Positions 43,080 through 50,775 of a DNA stretch of 64,000 nucleotides are shown in pieces. Source of the stretch: Phytomonospora sp040655735. Lineage in GTDB: Bacteria > Actinomycetota > Actinomycetes > Mycobacteriales > Micromonosporaceae. Made by a program: the position numbers and the translations under genes. The notes beneath the pieces were generated by a model. That model searched no databases and was not told where the DNA came from. It was given only the letters and a program-made list of their open reading frames with translations. Location: positions 62,001 to 126,000 of the forward strand of contig NZ_JBFAKK010000017.1 of the NCBI RefSeq assembly GCF_040655735.1, read 5' to 3'. Every line of letters begins with the position of its first letter. The stretch's first letter is position 1.

Positions 43080-43329
43080 GGGTCTCCCCGGTCCTGTGAG
43101 TCCACGGTGGTCGAACAGCGTCTCCCGGCGAGGGGTGGCGAGGTTCGGTACGTGAAGCTACACGGCCCGGGCCAGCCGGTCGAGGGCTGAGCGGACCGCC
43201 GACGGTCAGCGTTTCGGCCGGAAAGGGGCCATGGCGGCGATCTGGGAACAAAAAATTCGGGCCGCGGCGTGCAACCACGACGGCCCCTCGATGCGTAGGT
43301 AGCGGCGACCATCGCCGACGGGAGAGCAC
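43080..43329. other. Divergent intergenic region (250 bp)
   Basis: No gene is supported. It must hold the promoters of the binding-protein gene (minus) and the sigma-factor gene (plus). No repeats were recognised. Confidence 0.5.
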
Positions 43330-43848
43330 ATGCGGGCCGAGCAGGAAGCCGAGTTCAGGAAGTACGTGGCCGCGCGGGTCGATCGCCTGCGCCGCTTCGG
43401 ATACCTGTGCTGCGGAGACTGGCAGCGGGCGGAAGACGCCGTCCAGACCGCCTTCATCAAGCTCTACGGGGTATGGGCGCGACGGTCCTCGGACGCCTGC
43501 GACGCCTACGTCCGGCGGATCGTGGCCAACGCGCTCATCGACGAGCACCGGCGCGGCTGGTTTCGCCGGGAACGCGCCAGCGACCGGCTGCCCGACCGCA
43601 CCGTCCCCGACGCGAGCGCCGCCAGCGTCGAGACGCTGCACATCATGAACGCCCTGGCGAGACTGCCGAACCGCCAGCGCGCCGTGGTCGTCCTGCGCTA
43701 CTGGGAGGACCTCTCCATCGAGCGGACCGCCGAGGTCTTGAACTGCTCGATCGGAACGGTGAAATCGCAGGGCGCGCGCGGCTTGCGGACGCTGCGCGCC
43801 CTGCTGTCCGATTCCATGCCGGAACGAACACTTGGAGCGACATCATGA
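43330..43848 (+). CDS. SigE-family ECF RNA polymerase sigma factor
   Basis: 172 residues. Region 2 is in FRKYVAARVDRLRRFGYLCCGDWQRAEDAVQTAFIKLYGVW, region 4 in LPNRQRAVVVLRYWEDLSIERTAEVLNCSIGTVKSQGARGLRTLR. This is the actinobacterial SigE/ECF style without a C-terminal extension. Its stop overlaps the next ATG (ATGA), the usual coupling to an anti-sigma gene. Confidence 0.93.
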   Translation: MRAEQEAEFRKYVAARVDRLRRFGYLCCGDWQRAEDAVQTAFIKLYGVWARRSSDACDAYVRRIVANALIDEHRRGWFRRERASDRLPDRTVPDASAASVETLHIMNALARLPNRQRAVVVLRYWEDLSIERTAEVLNCSIGTVKSQGARGLRTLRALLSDSMPERTLGATS

Positions 43849-44954
43849 CAGAGGATCTCAAGATCATGCTGGACCACGCCTCGGAGCAGTCCCCGCCGCA
43901 CGCTCTCGACACCGACACCGTCGTCAAGCGCGGCCGCAACCGAGTGCGGCGGCGCGGTCTCGCGCTCGTCGGCGGTGCCGCGCTGAGCGTCGCGGCGGTC
44001 ACCGCCGTCTCGGTCGCGGTGGCCTCCTCCCTGCCCACCGCGCCGAAAGCGGAAGAGACACCGCCGGTGGCGGCCGCCGAACCGCCACCGGACTACACAC
44101 TGCCCGACCTCGACCCCGACGGCCGGTTCGAGTGGAACTCCGCCGAGCGCACGGACGACGCCACCGGCGCCCAGCTCACCGCCGCCCTCACCGCCTACTT
44201 CGCCGGGCACCACCCCGAGGCGAAGGTCGCGCGCTGGGGACCCGAGAAGACGGACGTCAACGGGAACAACTTCTCCTACGTCCGCAACCTCGCCGAGCTG
44301 ACCGAACCCCAGTCGACCTTCCAGGTCTCCCGCTACACCAATCAGCTGATCGACGCCGAAGTCGAACTCGACCTCGAAAACCCCGACCTGGAAAGCCGAG
44401 TCGTCTACACGGCACCGGTCTACCGCCTCTGGAACGGTGGCGAACTCCGCACCGACGTCGACACCGGCGCCACCATCGGCAGGGCCACCGGAGCACCGAT
44501 CGCCTTCGACGGCGAAGGCGCCGACCAGCTCGACGACCTCCAGGTCGCCCTCTTCCCGCCCGGCGGCTACCGGACCGGCCACGACGCCACGAAGGACTCG
44601 ATCGGCGACCCCGGCAACGGCCACCTCGTCGAAGGCTGCGACGACCACGACGTCAAGGGCCACCACGGCGGCCCGGGCACCGAGGTCACCTACCGCTGCG
44701 ACGAACTGGCCGGCCCGAACGGCGAGCGCATCACCACCGTCGCCGCACGCGAGACCTACAAGCAGGACGGCACGACACTGGCCCTCAACACCGTCGTGGT
44801 GATCCGTACCGACGGAACGGCACTCGTCGTCACCGACTCCCCCACCACCGGGATGGAATGGACGCAAGGCAGCGGTGACGGCCCCGGCGGGCCGGCACTC
44901 GACCTCGACGAGCTCACCGAACTCGCGCTCGCCGTCCCGCTGGTGTCCTTCTGA
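43845..44954 (+). CDS. Membrane protein coupled to the ECF sigma factor, probable anti-sigma factor
   Basis: 369 residues (MTEDLKIMLDHASEQSPPHAL...). A short cytoplasmic N-terminus of about 42 residues, one membrane helix (GLALVGGAALSVAAVTAVSVAVASS) and a large external domain with no known family. No zinc motif is present. The four-base overlap with the sigma gene and the topology make it a likely anti-sigma factor; evidence is context only. Confidence 0.75.
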   Translation: MTEDLKIMLDHASEQSPPHALDTDTVVKRGRNRVRRRGLALVGGAALSVAAVTAVSVAVASSLPTAPKAEETPPVAAAEPPPDYTLPDLDPDGRFEWNSAERTDDATGAQLTAALTAYFAGHHPEAKVARWGPEKTDVNGNNFSYVRNLAELTEPQSTFQVSRYTNQLIDAEVELDLENPDLESRVVYTAPVYRLWNGGELRTDVDTGATIGRATGAPIAFDGEGADQLDDLQVALFPPGGYRTGHDATKDSIGDPGNGHLVEGCDDHDVKGHHGGPGTEVTYRCDELAGPNGERITTVAARETYKQDGTTLALNTVVVIRTDGTALVVTDSPTTGMEWTQGSGDGPGGPALDLDELTELALAVPLVSF

Positions 44955-44962
44955 CGGTGCGA

Positions 44963-45002
44963 CCGTCCCGCGCGGCCCGTTCACCGCGGCCGCGCGGGAC
45001 GG
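44963..45002 (+). terminator. Terminator after the anti-sigma gene
   Basis: CCGTCCCGCGCGGCC (44963-44977) pairs perfectly with GGCCGCGCGGGACGG (44988-45002) around 10 bases, nine bases after the stop. Confidence 0.8.
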
Positions 45003-45025
45003 CCCCTGCCCACCGCCGGAAGCGG

Positions 45026-45031
45026 TAGCGT
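45026..45031 (+). promoter_or_regulatory. Probable -10 box of a leaderless transcript (methyltransferase)
   Basis: TAGCGT ends 8 bases before the ATG at 45040. Confidence 0.4.
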
Positions 45032-45039
45032 CGCTGACC

Positions 45040-45699
45040 ATGAGCCGACGATCCATCAACCTGAACCCCGACCTCGACGACTACTCGCAGGCGCACTCCA
45101 CCCGCCCCGACGGGCTCCTGGCCGCACTCGCCGCCGAGACCCGCGAGGCCCTCCCGGCCGAGGCCGGCATGCAGATCAGCGCGGTCCAGTCCCAGTTCCT
45201 GACCATCCTGGCCCGCTCACTCGGCGTGCGCCGGGCCGTGGAGGTCGGCACCTTCACCGGCATGTCCTCGCTGTCCATCGCGCGCGGCATGGCCGCCGAC
45301 GGACGCCTCATCTGCTTCGACATCAGCGAGGAGTTCACCAGCGTCGCCCGCAAGTACTGGGAGCGCGACGGGGTCGCCGACCGGATCGAACTGCGCATCG
45401 GCGACGCCAAGACGCGCCTCGCCGAACTCGACCCGGCCGCCGAGATCGACCTGGCCTTCATCGACGCCGACAAGCCCGGCTACCCCACGTACTGGGCCGA
45501 ACTGGCGCCCCGCATGCGGCCGGGCGGCATCATCGTCGTCGACAACGTCTTCCAGGGCGGGCGGATCATCGACGGTGACGAGAACGGCGCCAACACCGTG
45601 GCGATGCGCGAGTTCAACGACATCGCCGTGGGCGACGAGCGCTTCGACGTGGTGATGCTGCCGATCTCCGACGGTCTCACCCTCGCCCAGCGCCGCTGA
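45040..45699 (+). CDS. SAM-dependent O-methyltransferase (family 3)
   Basis: 219 residues from ATG 45040 (MSRRSINLNPDLDDYSQAHS). Family 3 parts: SQFLTILARSLGVRRAVEVGTFTGMSSLSIA (SAM loop), LICFDISEEFTSVARKYWERDGV, AEIDLAFIDADKPGYPTYW (metal-binding Asp) and GGIIVVDNVFQGGRI. It methylates catechol-like hydroxyls in a divalent-metal-dependent way; the substrate is unknown. Confidence 0.94.
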   Translation: MSRRSINLNPDLDDYSQAHSTRPDGLLAALAAETREALPAEAGMQISAVQSQFLTILARSLGVRRAVEVGTFTGMSSLSIARGMAADGRLICFDISEEFTSVARKYWERDGVADRIELRIGDAKTRLAELDPAAEIDLAFIDADKPGYPTYWAELAPRMRPGGIIVVDNVFQGGRIIDGDENGANTVAMREFNDIAVGDERFDVVMLPISDGLTLAQRR

Positions 45700-45760
45700 G
45701 TCCGCCGCACCCTCGCGGGCGGCTCTATCGTTGGAAACGGCGAGACGATAAGGAGCACAT

Positions 45761-46066
45761 GTGCACGAGCATCCGCTGAAAGGCCAGTTCGACGAGCAGG
45801 CCGCCGATTGGCGCCGGTCGACGAATCTGGACGGCACTCCCGGAAAGCTTGAGGTCGGCTTCGCCGCCGACGGACTCGTGGGACTGCGCACCGTAGACGA
45901 ACCCGAGACGATCCTCATCTACACCCCGGCCGAATGGGACGCCTTCGTGGCGGGCGCCAAGGACGGCGAGTTCGACATCGAGGTGCTCGAAGAGGACGCC
46001 CGGCTCGCCGAGGAGGCCGAGGCCGCCGAGCTGAAGGCCCGCGAAAGCGCCGAACCCGGCGAGTGA
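45761..46066 (+). CDS. DUF397-like protein with acidic C-terminal extension
   Basis: 101 residues from GTG 45761, with AAGGAG six bases upstream. WRRSTNLDGTPGKLEVGFAADGLVGLRTVDEPETILIYTPAEWDAFVAGAKDGEFD follows the DUF397 plan. A Glu/Ala-rich coiled tail of about 28 residues follows. No DUF5753 HTH gene is adjacent, so it is an unpaired copy. Confidence 0.85.
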   Translation: MHEHPLKGQFDEQAADWRRSTNLDGTPGKLEVGFAADGLVGLRTVDEPETILIYTPAEWDAFVAGAKDGEFDIEVLEEDARLAEEAEAAELKARESAEPGE

Positions 46067-46072
46067 ACGACA

Positions 46073-46101
46073 GCGGGGGCCTCCACTGTGGAGGCCCCCG
46101 C
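46073..46101. terminator. Bidirectional terminator between DUF397 and ABC permease genes
   Basis: GCGGGGGCCTCCA (46073-46085) pairs perfectly with TGGAGGCCCCCGC (46089-46101) around 3 bases, between converging genes. Confidence 0.88.
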
Positions 46102-46119
46102 TTCGCTCGGACCGCAGGA

Positions 46120-46881
46120 TCAGGCCGCGGCGCGGCTGAACTTGCGCGCCGACCAGAACACCAGCACCAGCATCAGCGCGCCGATGAAGATCGCGGCCTG
46201 CCAGATCGCGTTGGACGCCAGGTCGCCGTTGAACAGCGCGCGGGCGGCGTCGACGGCGTAGGCGAAGGGGTTGAACTTCGCCACCGTCTGCAGCCAGTCG
46301 GGCGCCAGCGCCATCGGCAGCATGATCCCCGACAGCAGCAGCACCGGCTGCGTGACCGTGTTGAGCAGCGGCGCCATCGCGTCCTCGCTCTTGAGCACGA
46401 TCGCCACGCCGTAGGAGGCCGCCGACAGCGCGAAGCCGATCCCGATGACGATCAGCATCATCAGGCCAAGGCCGTCCCAGTAGATCGTCAGACCGCCGAT
46501 CGGCGCCGACAGCAGCACCAGGATCAGCGCCTGGAACACCAGCGTCGACACGTCCCGCAGGGAACGCCCCAGCAGCAGCGACAGCCGGCTGATCGGGGTG
46601 ACCCGGAAGCGCTCGATGACGCCCTCGCGGATCTCGGCGATCAGCCCGAAACCGGAGAACAGCGTCCCGAACATCGCCATCATGATGACCAGGCCCGGCA
46701 CGAAGGTCTGCATCGCGCCCGCCTCGAAGCCGGGCAGGCCGCCGAGGCCGTCGAGGAGCGGGCCGAACAGGATCAGGTAGTAGAGCGGCTGGATGAGCAT
46801 GATGAACACCCAGGTCGGCTGGCGGATGACCAGGCCCATCTGCCGGGCGTAGACCAGCCAGGTGTCGCGGAGGATTTTCAT
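46120..46881 (-). CDS. ABC-2-type exporter permease (DrrB-like)
   Basis: 253 residues with six membrane helices. IREGVIERFRVTPISRLSLLLGRSLRDV and NTVTQPVLLLSGIMLPMALAPDWLQTVAKFNPFAYAVDAARALFNGD are typical of the daunorubicin-resistance DrrB/ABC-2 family. It forms the pore for the ATPase encoded 12 bases upstream. Confidence 0.94.
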   Translation of the reverse strand: MKILRDTWLVYARQMGLVIRQPTWVFIMLIQPLYYLILFGPLLDGLGGLPGFEAGAMQTFVPGLVIMMAMFGTLFSGFGLIAEIREGVIERFRVTPISRLSLLLGRSLRDVSTLVFQALILVLLSAPIGGLTIYWDGLGLMMLIVIGIGFALSAASYGVAIVLKSEDAMAPLLNTVTQPVLLLSGIMLPMALAPDWLQTVAKFNPFAYAVDAARALFNGDLASNAIWQAAIFIGALMLVLVFWSARKFSRAAA

Positions 46882-46893
46882 GATCGCTTTCTC

Positions 46894-47859
46894 CTAGTCG
46901 CTTTCCCGCAGGGAACGGCCGGTCTGGCGCAGGAACACGTCGTCGAGGCTCGGGCGGTGCAGCTCCATGGAGCTGATGGTGATCTCGGCCTTGTCGAGGG
47001 TCCGCAGGATGTCGGGGACGGCCTCGGAGCCGTTCTCGACGTAGAGGCGCAGCAGGCTCACGCCCGTCGGGTCGGGCTCGTCCGACTCGACCTCGCGCAC
47101 GTACTCGGCGGGCTCCAGCAGCGAGACGGCCTTGGCCGCCGAACCGGTCACACCGACCAGCACGATGTCGCCGGCGATCTGGCGCTTCAGCTCGATCGGC
47201 GTGCCCTCGGTGACGATCTCGCCGTTGTCGATGATGGCGAGGCGGTCGCACAGGGCGTCGGCCTCGTCGAGGTAGTGCGTGGTGATGAAGACCGCGGTGC
47301 CGCGCTCGCGCAGTTTCTTGATCTCCTCCCACATGTGCGCCCTGGCCTGCGGGTCGAGGCCGGTGGTCGGCTCGTCGAGGAACAGCAGCGACGGCTGGTG
47401 GACGGTGCCGAGCGCGACGTCGAGACGCCGGCGCTGCCCGCCGGAGTAGGTCTTGACCTTGCGGTCGGCGAACTCGCTGAGTTCGAAGGCCTCGATGACC
47501 TCCGCGGCGCGCTCGCGGGAGGCGGACTTGCCCATCTCGTAGAGGCGGCCCTGCATGACCAGTTCCTCGCGGGCGGTGACCTCGCCCCAGGTTCCGCCGG
47601 ACTGGCCGACGTAGCCGATCTGGCGACGCACCTGGGCCGGTTCCTTCAGCAGGTCCGCACCGGCGATGCGGGCGGTTCCCCCGGTGGGTTCGAGCAGTGT
47701 GGAAAGCATGCGCAGGGTCGTGGTCTTGCCCGCGCCGTTGGGGCCGAGGAAGCCGAAGATCTCGCCTTCCTTGACCGAGAGGTCGACACCGCGCACGGCC
47801 TCGACGTTGCCTTTTCGGGAGCGGAAGGTCTTCCGCAGGCCCCTGGTCTCGATCAGCAT
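46894..47859 (-). CDS. ABC exporter ATPase (DrrA-like)
   Basis: 321 residues from ATG 47859 (MLIETRGLRKTFRSRKGNVEAV). Walker A is FLGPNGAGKTTTLRML, the Q-loop region is IGYVGQSGGTWGEVT, the ABC signature is YSGGQRRRLDVALG, Walker B is LLFLDEPTTGLDPQ and the switch His is in ITTHYLDEAD. A C-terminal DrrA-like extension ends with HRPSLDDVFL. It powers export of a drug or lipid with the DrrB-like permease. Confidence 0.96.
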   Translation of the reverse strand: MLIETRGLRKTFRSRKGNVEAVRGVDLSVKEGEIFGFLGPNGAGKTTTLRMLSTLLEPTGGTARIAGADLLKEPAQVRRQIGYVGQSGGTWGEVTAREELVMQGRLYEMGKSASRERAAEVIEAFELSEFADRKVKTYSGGQRRRLDVALGTVHQPSLLFLDEPTTGLDPQARAHMWEEIKKLRERGTAVFITTHYLDEADALCDRLAIIDNGEIVTEGTPIELKRQIAGDIVLVGVTGSAAKAVSLLEPAEYVREVESDEPDPTGVSLLRLYVENGSEAVPDILRTLDKAEITISSMELHRPSLDDVFLRQTGRSLRESD

Positions 47860-48035
47860 CCTTGTCTCCCCGTCCGGTCGCGGTGACGGCCGCCCGGACA
47901 TAGTTCAGACGCCACAATGGCGTCACTCTAGCCTCGAACGCGACACTACCTCAGGTCTCGCAGGCTAGTCAACGTTGAATAGAAAACCGGGGGACAGGCA
48001 GGCAAGTCCGCATGATCGCCATACTCAAGTTCGGC

Positions 48036-48041
48036 TAAGAT
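48036..48041 (+). promoter_or_regulatory. Probable -10 box of a leaderless transcript (PadR)
   Basis: TAAGAT ends 7 bases before the ATG at 48049. The sequence in between and just upstream is AT-rich and has no ribosome binding site. Confidence 0.5.
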
Positions 48042-48048
48042 TTAATCC

Positions 48049-48705
48049 ATGTGGACCACCCGGCTGCTCATCCTCGGTCTCGTGCGCTGGTTGCAGCCGG
48101 TACACGGTTACGACGTCCTCAAGGAGCTGACCTCCTGGAACGCCGAGGACTGGGCCCGGGTCAAGCCCGGCTCGATCTACCACGGCCTCAAGAAACTCAC
48201 CACCGACGGCTGCCTCACCGTCGTCAGCACCGAGCAGGTCGACAACCGGCCCGCCCGCACCAGCTACGAGATCACCGCCAAAGGCGAGGCCGAGTTCCAG
48301 CAGGTCCTGCGCGCGCGGCTGTGGAGCATCGAACCCGTCGTCGACCCCTTCTTCGTCGCCTGGAGCTTCGCCCCCGTCCTCGGCGCCCGCGAGTCGGCCG
48401 CCATGCTGCGCAACCGGGCCGCGCTGATCAGCGCCCAGGTCCGGCAGCAGCGCAGCTGGCTCGCCGAGGCCCTCAGCACGGATCCCACCGCCGAGTCGTT
48501 CATCCCCGTCCACGTCCAGGAGGCCATGCGCCTGGCGGCCGACTCCATGCAGCTGACGGTCGAGTGGTGCGAGCGCGTCGCCGAACGCGCCGAGAACAAC
48601 GAACTCGGCTTCGACGAGAACCACTCCTACTCGCCCGAGACGATCGCGCTGTGGCGCGAGCACATCCACTCGATGCCCGACCCGGGCACGGCCGGCAAGG
48701 CTTGA
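48049..48705 (+). CDS. PadR-family transcriptional regulator
   Basis: 218 residues. The winged helix is LLILGLVRWLQPVHGYDVLKELTSWNAEDWARVKPGSIYHGLKKLTTDGCL, with the beta wing in ARTSYEITAKGEAEF. The C-terminal dimer domain is helical. It is transcribed divergently from the exporter genes with 190 bases between, so it is the expected drug-responsive repressor of the exporter. Confidence 0.92.
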   Translation: MWTTRLLILGLVRWLQPVHGYDVLKELTSWNAEDWARVKPGSIYHGLKKLTTDGCLTVVSTEQVDNRPARTSYEITAKGEAEFQQVLRARLWSIEPVVDPFFVAWSFAPVLGARESAAMLRNRAALISAQVRQQRSWLAEALSTDPTAESFIPVHVQEAMRLAADSMQLTVEWCERVAERAENNELGFDENHSYSPETIALWREHIHSMPDPGTAGKA

Positions 48706-48749
48706 CGAGGGGCAATAACATGCGGCCAGACCGACCGAAGGAGGCCGCC

Positions 48750-49052
48750 GTGCACGCCTACCCGACGAAGATGCGCACCATCGGCGAACAGCTCAAGTCC
48801 ATCGCCACCGACGCCCAGGCCGACGCCGACGCCGCACAGGCCGGCATGGACAAGGCCGGGCAGGGCAACGAGGGCTTCGCCACCGTGAGCGCGGCCGCCG
48901 ACGCCTCCTTCGACTGGCGCCAGCACGTCCACCAGGTCCGCATGCGCATGGGCGACGCCGGAGGCGGGCTCATCGCCGCCGCCGACGACATCGCCGGCAC
49001 CGACGCCGACAACGAGGCGAACATGCCGATCGTCGAGCCGGTCCAGATCTAG
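48750..49052 (+). CDS. Small helical protein, possibly EspC/ESX-related
   Basis: 100 residues from GTG 48750, chosen because AAGGAGG lies five bases upstream, a far better site than that of the ATG at 48720. The sequence (MHAYPTKMRTIGEQLKSIATDAQADADAAQAG...) is two helical stretches around GNEGFATVSAAADASFDWR, similar in size and pattern to type VII secretion EspC-like proteins. The likeness is weak and no secretion genes are adjacent. Confidence 0.6.
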   Translation: MHAYPTKMRTIGEQLKSIATDAQADADAAQAGMDKAGQGNEGFATVSAAADASFDWRQHVHQVRMRMGDAGGGLIAAADDIAGTDADNEANMPIVEPVQI

Positions 49053-49077
49053 CCTCGATACCCGGCCTCCACACCCC

Positions 49078-49245
49078 GACGGCTACCGGCTCCGGTACGA
49101 CGTGGCCGGGGACGAAAGCGCGCCGGCGATCCTGTCCCCCACCCGGCTCCGCGTCGAGTTCGCCGCCCTGGGCGCCGCGCTCGCGGCGATGCCCGGCCCC
49201 AAGACCCCGCGACGGCTGGAAGCGCTGGGCGAGACGAGCCGGTGA
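49078..49245 (+). pseudogene. Possible remnant of a longer gene
   Basis: A 55-codon stretch reads DGYRLRYDVAGDESAPAIL, then SPTRLRVEFAALGAALAAMPGPKTPRRLEALGETSR. The beginning resembles an alpha/beta-hydrolase N-terminal strand, but the core is missing and there is no start codon with a ribosome binding site. A decayed fragment is the best reading; it may also be chance. Confidence 0.3.
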
Positions 49246-49259
49246 GCGCACCGCCGGGC

Positions 49260-49991
49260 TCACGGCCTGCGGAGGTCGCCGGTGTCGGGGTCGCGCCCGG
49301 TGAGGCAGTACTCCACGCCGGCCGGATCGCGCATGACGTGCCAGAAGGGGAAGGCCTGGACGTGCCCGGCGCCGGCGGCCACGTGGGCGTCGCGGGCGGC
49401 GTCGATGTCGCGGCAGGCGAAGTCGAGGTGCATGCGGGCCGGGCCGGGCTCGTCGAGGCGCTGGACCAGGATCCGCAGCGGCAGGCCGGGCGGCTGCTTG
49501 AACCGGCCGAAGCCCGGCAGGCTCCCATGGCCCGACTCCCAGCCGGTCAGGGCGGCCCAGAAGGCGAACTCGGCCTCGTAGTCGGCGGGCGAGACGTCGA
49601 CGCAGATCTGGTCGAGGCGGGTGCGGCCGCCGGCCAGGTCGACCGGTTCGGGCCGGCCGGTCTCGCCCTCCCAGGCGACGGCGCAGAAGGGGGCACCGGC
49701 CGGTGAGGCCAGGACGGTGACGTCGTCGAGTTCGGTGACCACGCGGGCACCGAGGCCGACGGCCCGGGAGGTGAGGTCGGCGATGTCGTCGACGGAGAGG
49801 TCGAGGTGCGCGCCAGGCGCCTCGCCGACGGTCTGGGTCTTGACGTAGGCGTGGCCGTCGCCGGGGAGAAGAGTGGCGAACTGGCCGCTCTCTCCCCGGC
49901 GGGGTGAGATCTTCGCGTCGGTGACCGTACGCCAGAAGGTCTCGGCGGTCCGGTCGAGGCGGTCGATGAAGGCGTAGGACCAGCGGATCAT
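49260..49991 (-). CDS. Two-domain VOC-family protein
   Basis: 243 residues from ATG 49991 (MIRWSYAFIDRLDRTAETFW). Two glyoxalase-like modules: TVGEAPGAHLDLSVDDIADLTSRAVGLGARVV with VLASPAGAPFCAV, and LDQICVDVSPADYEAEFAFWAALTG, ARMHLDFACRDIDAARDAHVAAGAGHV, ending RDPAGVEYCLTGRDP. It lies 14 bases after the DUF4396 gene and is probably co-transcribed. Substrate unknown. Confidence 0.9.
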   Translation of the reverse strand: MIRWSYAFIDRLDRTAETFWRTVTDAKISPRRGESGQFATLLPGDGHAYVKTQTVGEAPGAHLDLSVDDIADLTSRAVGLGARVVTELDDVTVLASPAGAPFCAVAWEGETGRPEPVDLAGGRTRLDQICVDVSPADYEAEFAFWAALTGWESGHGSLPGFGRFKQPPGLPLRILVQRLDEPGPARMHLDFACRDIDAARDAHVAAGAGHVQAFPFWHVMRDPAGVEYCLTGRDPDTGDLRRP

Positions 49992-50005
49992 CGTCCTATC
50001 GTCGC

Positions 50006-50614
50006 TCAGTGGTAGGCGTGGACGACGGCGTGTCCCTTGCCCTTGCCGATGATCCACCGGTTGATCGGCGTGGTGATCACGAAGGCCAGGGCGAGCGCTC
50101 CGGCCAGCGAGGCCCAGAACAGCCAGGTGCCGAGTCCGGCGTCCATCGCTCCGGGGATCAGCAGCATCGCCGAGTTGTCGATGATCTCCATGAAGACGAT
50201 GGAGACGGTGTCGGCGGCCAGGGCCACCCCGATCATCTGCTTGAAGGTCAGCCCGGACTTGCGGATGCCCCACATCGTCAGCGCGTAGCCGAAGAGGAAG
50301 GCCAGCCCGACGGCCAGGACGATCGTGGCGAGATTGCCCCAGCCCAGGGCGGTGCCGATGACGATGCCGAGGACCTCGCCGATAGCGCAGCCGGTGAGGC
50401 AGTGGAGGGTCGCCTGGGCGGCCATCTTCCAGGAGACCTTGCCTCCGGGGGTGTGGTGTGCGTGTCCGCCGCCGTGGCCCTCGTGACCGCCGTCGGCGTC
50501 GTGCCCGGGGTGGGTGCCGCCGGGGCCGTGGTGGTCGTGGGCCATGGGGGCGGTGTGGTCTGCGTGTTCCCCGTGCCCGCTGTGGTGCTCGTGTGCTTCA
50601 GATCCGTGTGCCAT
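50006..50614 (-). CDS. DUF4396 membrane protein with His-rich N-terminus
   Basis: 202 residues. The first 58 residues contain about 17 His with Asp and Gly (HEHHSGHGEHADHTAPMAHDHH), a likely metal-binding arm. The DUF4396 part has MAAQATLHCLTGCAIGEVLGIVIGTALGW with a Cys pair in a helix, then three more helices. The start lies 12 bases from a CsoR-like operator, so it is probably induced by copper. A role in copper handling is inferred from these two facts. Confidence 0.88.
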   Translation of the reverse strand: MAHGSEAHEHHSGHGEHADHTAPMAHDHHGPGGTHPGHDADGGHEGHGGGHAHHTPGGKVSWKMAAQATLHCLTGCAIGEVLGIVIGTALGWGNLATIVLAVGLAFLFGYALTMWGIRKSGLTFKQMIGVALAADTVSIVFMEIIDNSAMLLIPGAMDAGLGTWLFWASLAGALALAFVITTPINRWIIGKGKGHAVVHAYH

Positions 50615-50625
50615 ACCAGGAACAT

Positions 50626-50642
50626 ATACCCCCTAGGGGTAT
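50626..50642 (-). promoter_or_regulatory. CsoR-like copper operator overlapping the DUF4396 promoter
   Basis: ATACCCC-CTA-GGGGTAT is a perfect inverted repeat of the type bound by the Cu(I) sensor CsoR. On the minus strand it fills the space between TTGTCA (-35-like) and TATATG (-10-like), the latter 8 bases before the ATG. Confidence 0.75.
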
Positions 50643-50775
50643 CTGACAAGCGACACGCCGAGTGACCCGGCGCACACTGGCGCTCACGATCGGGAGCAGG
50701 GTGCCGCAGGCGGGACCGCGCACTAGACTCCTTGCGGGTCTTCGGCCCCCCACAGTCACCGCGGAGGAGTAAGTC

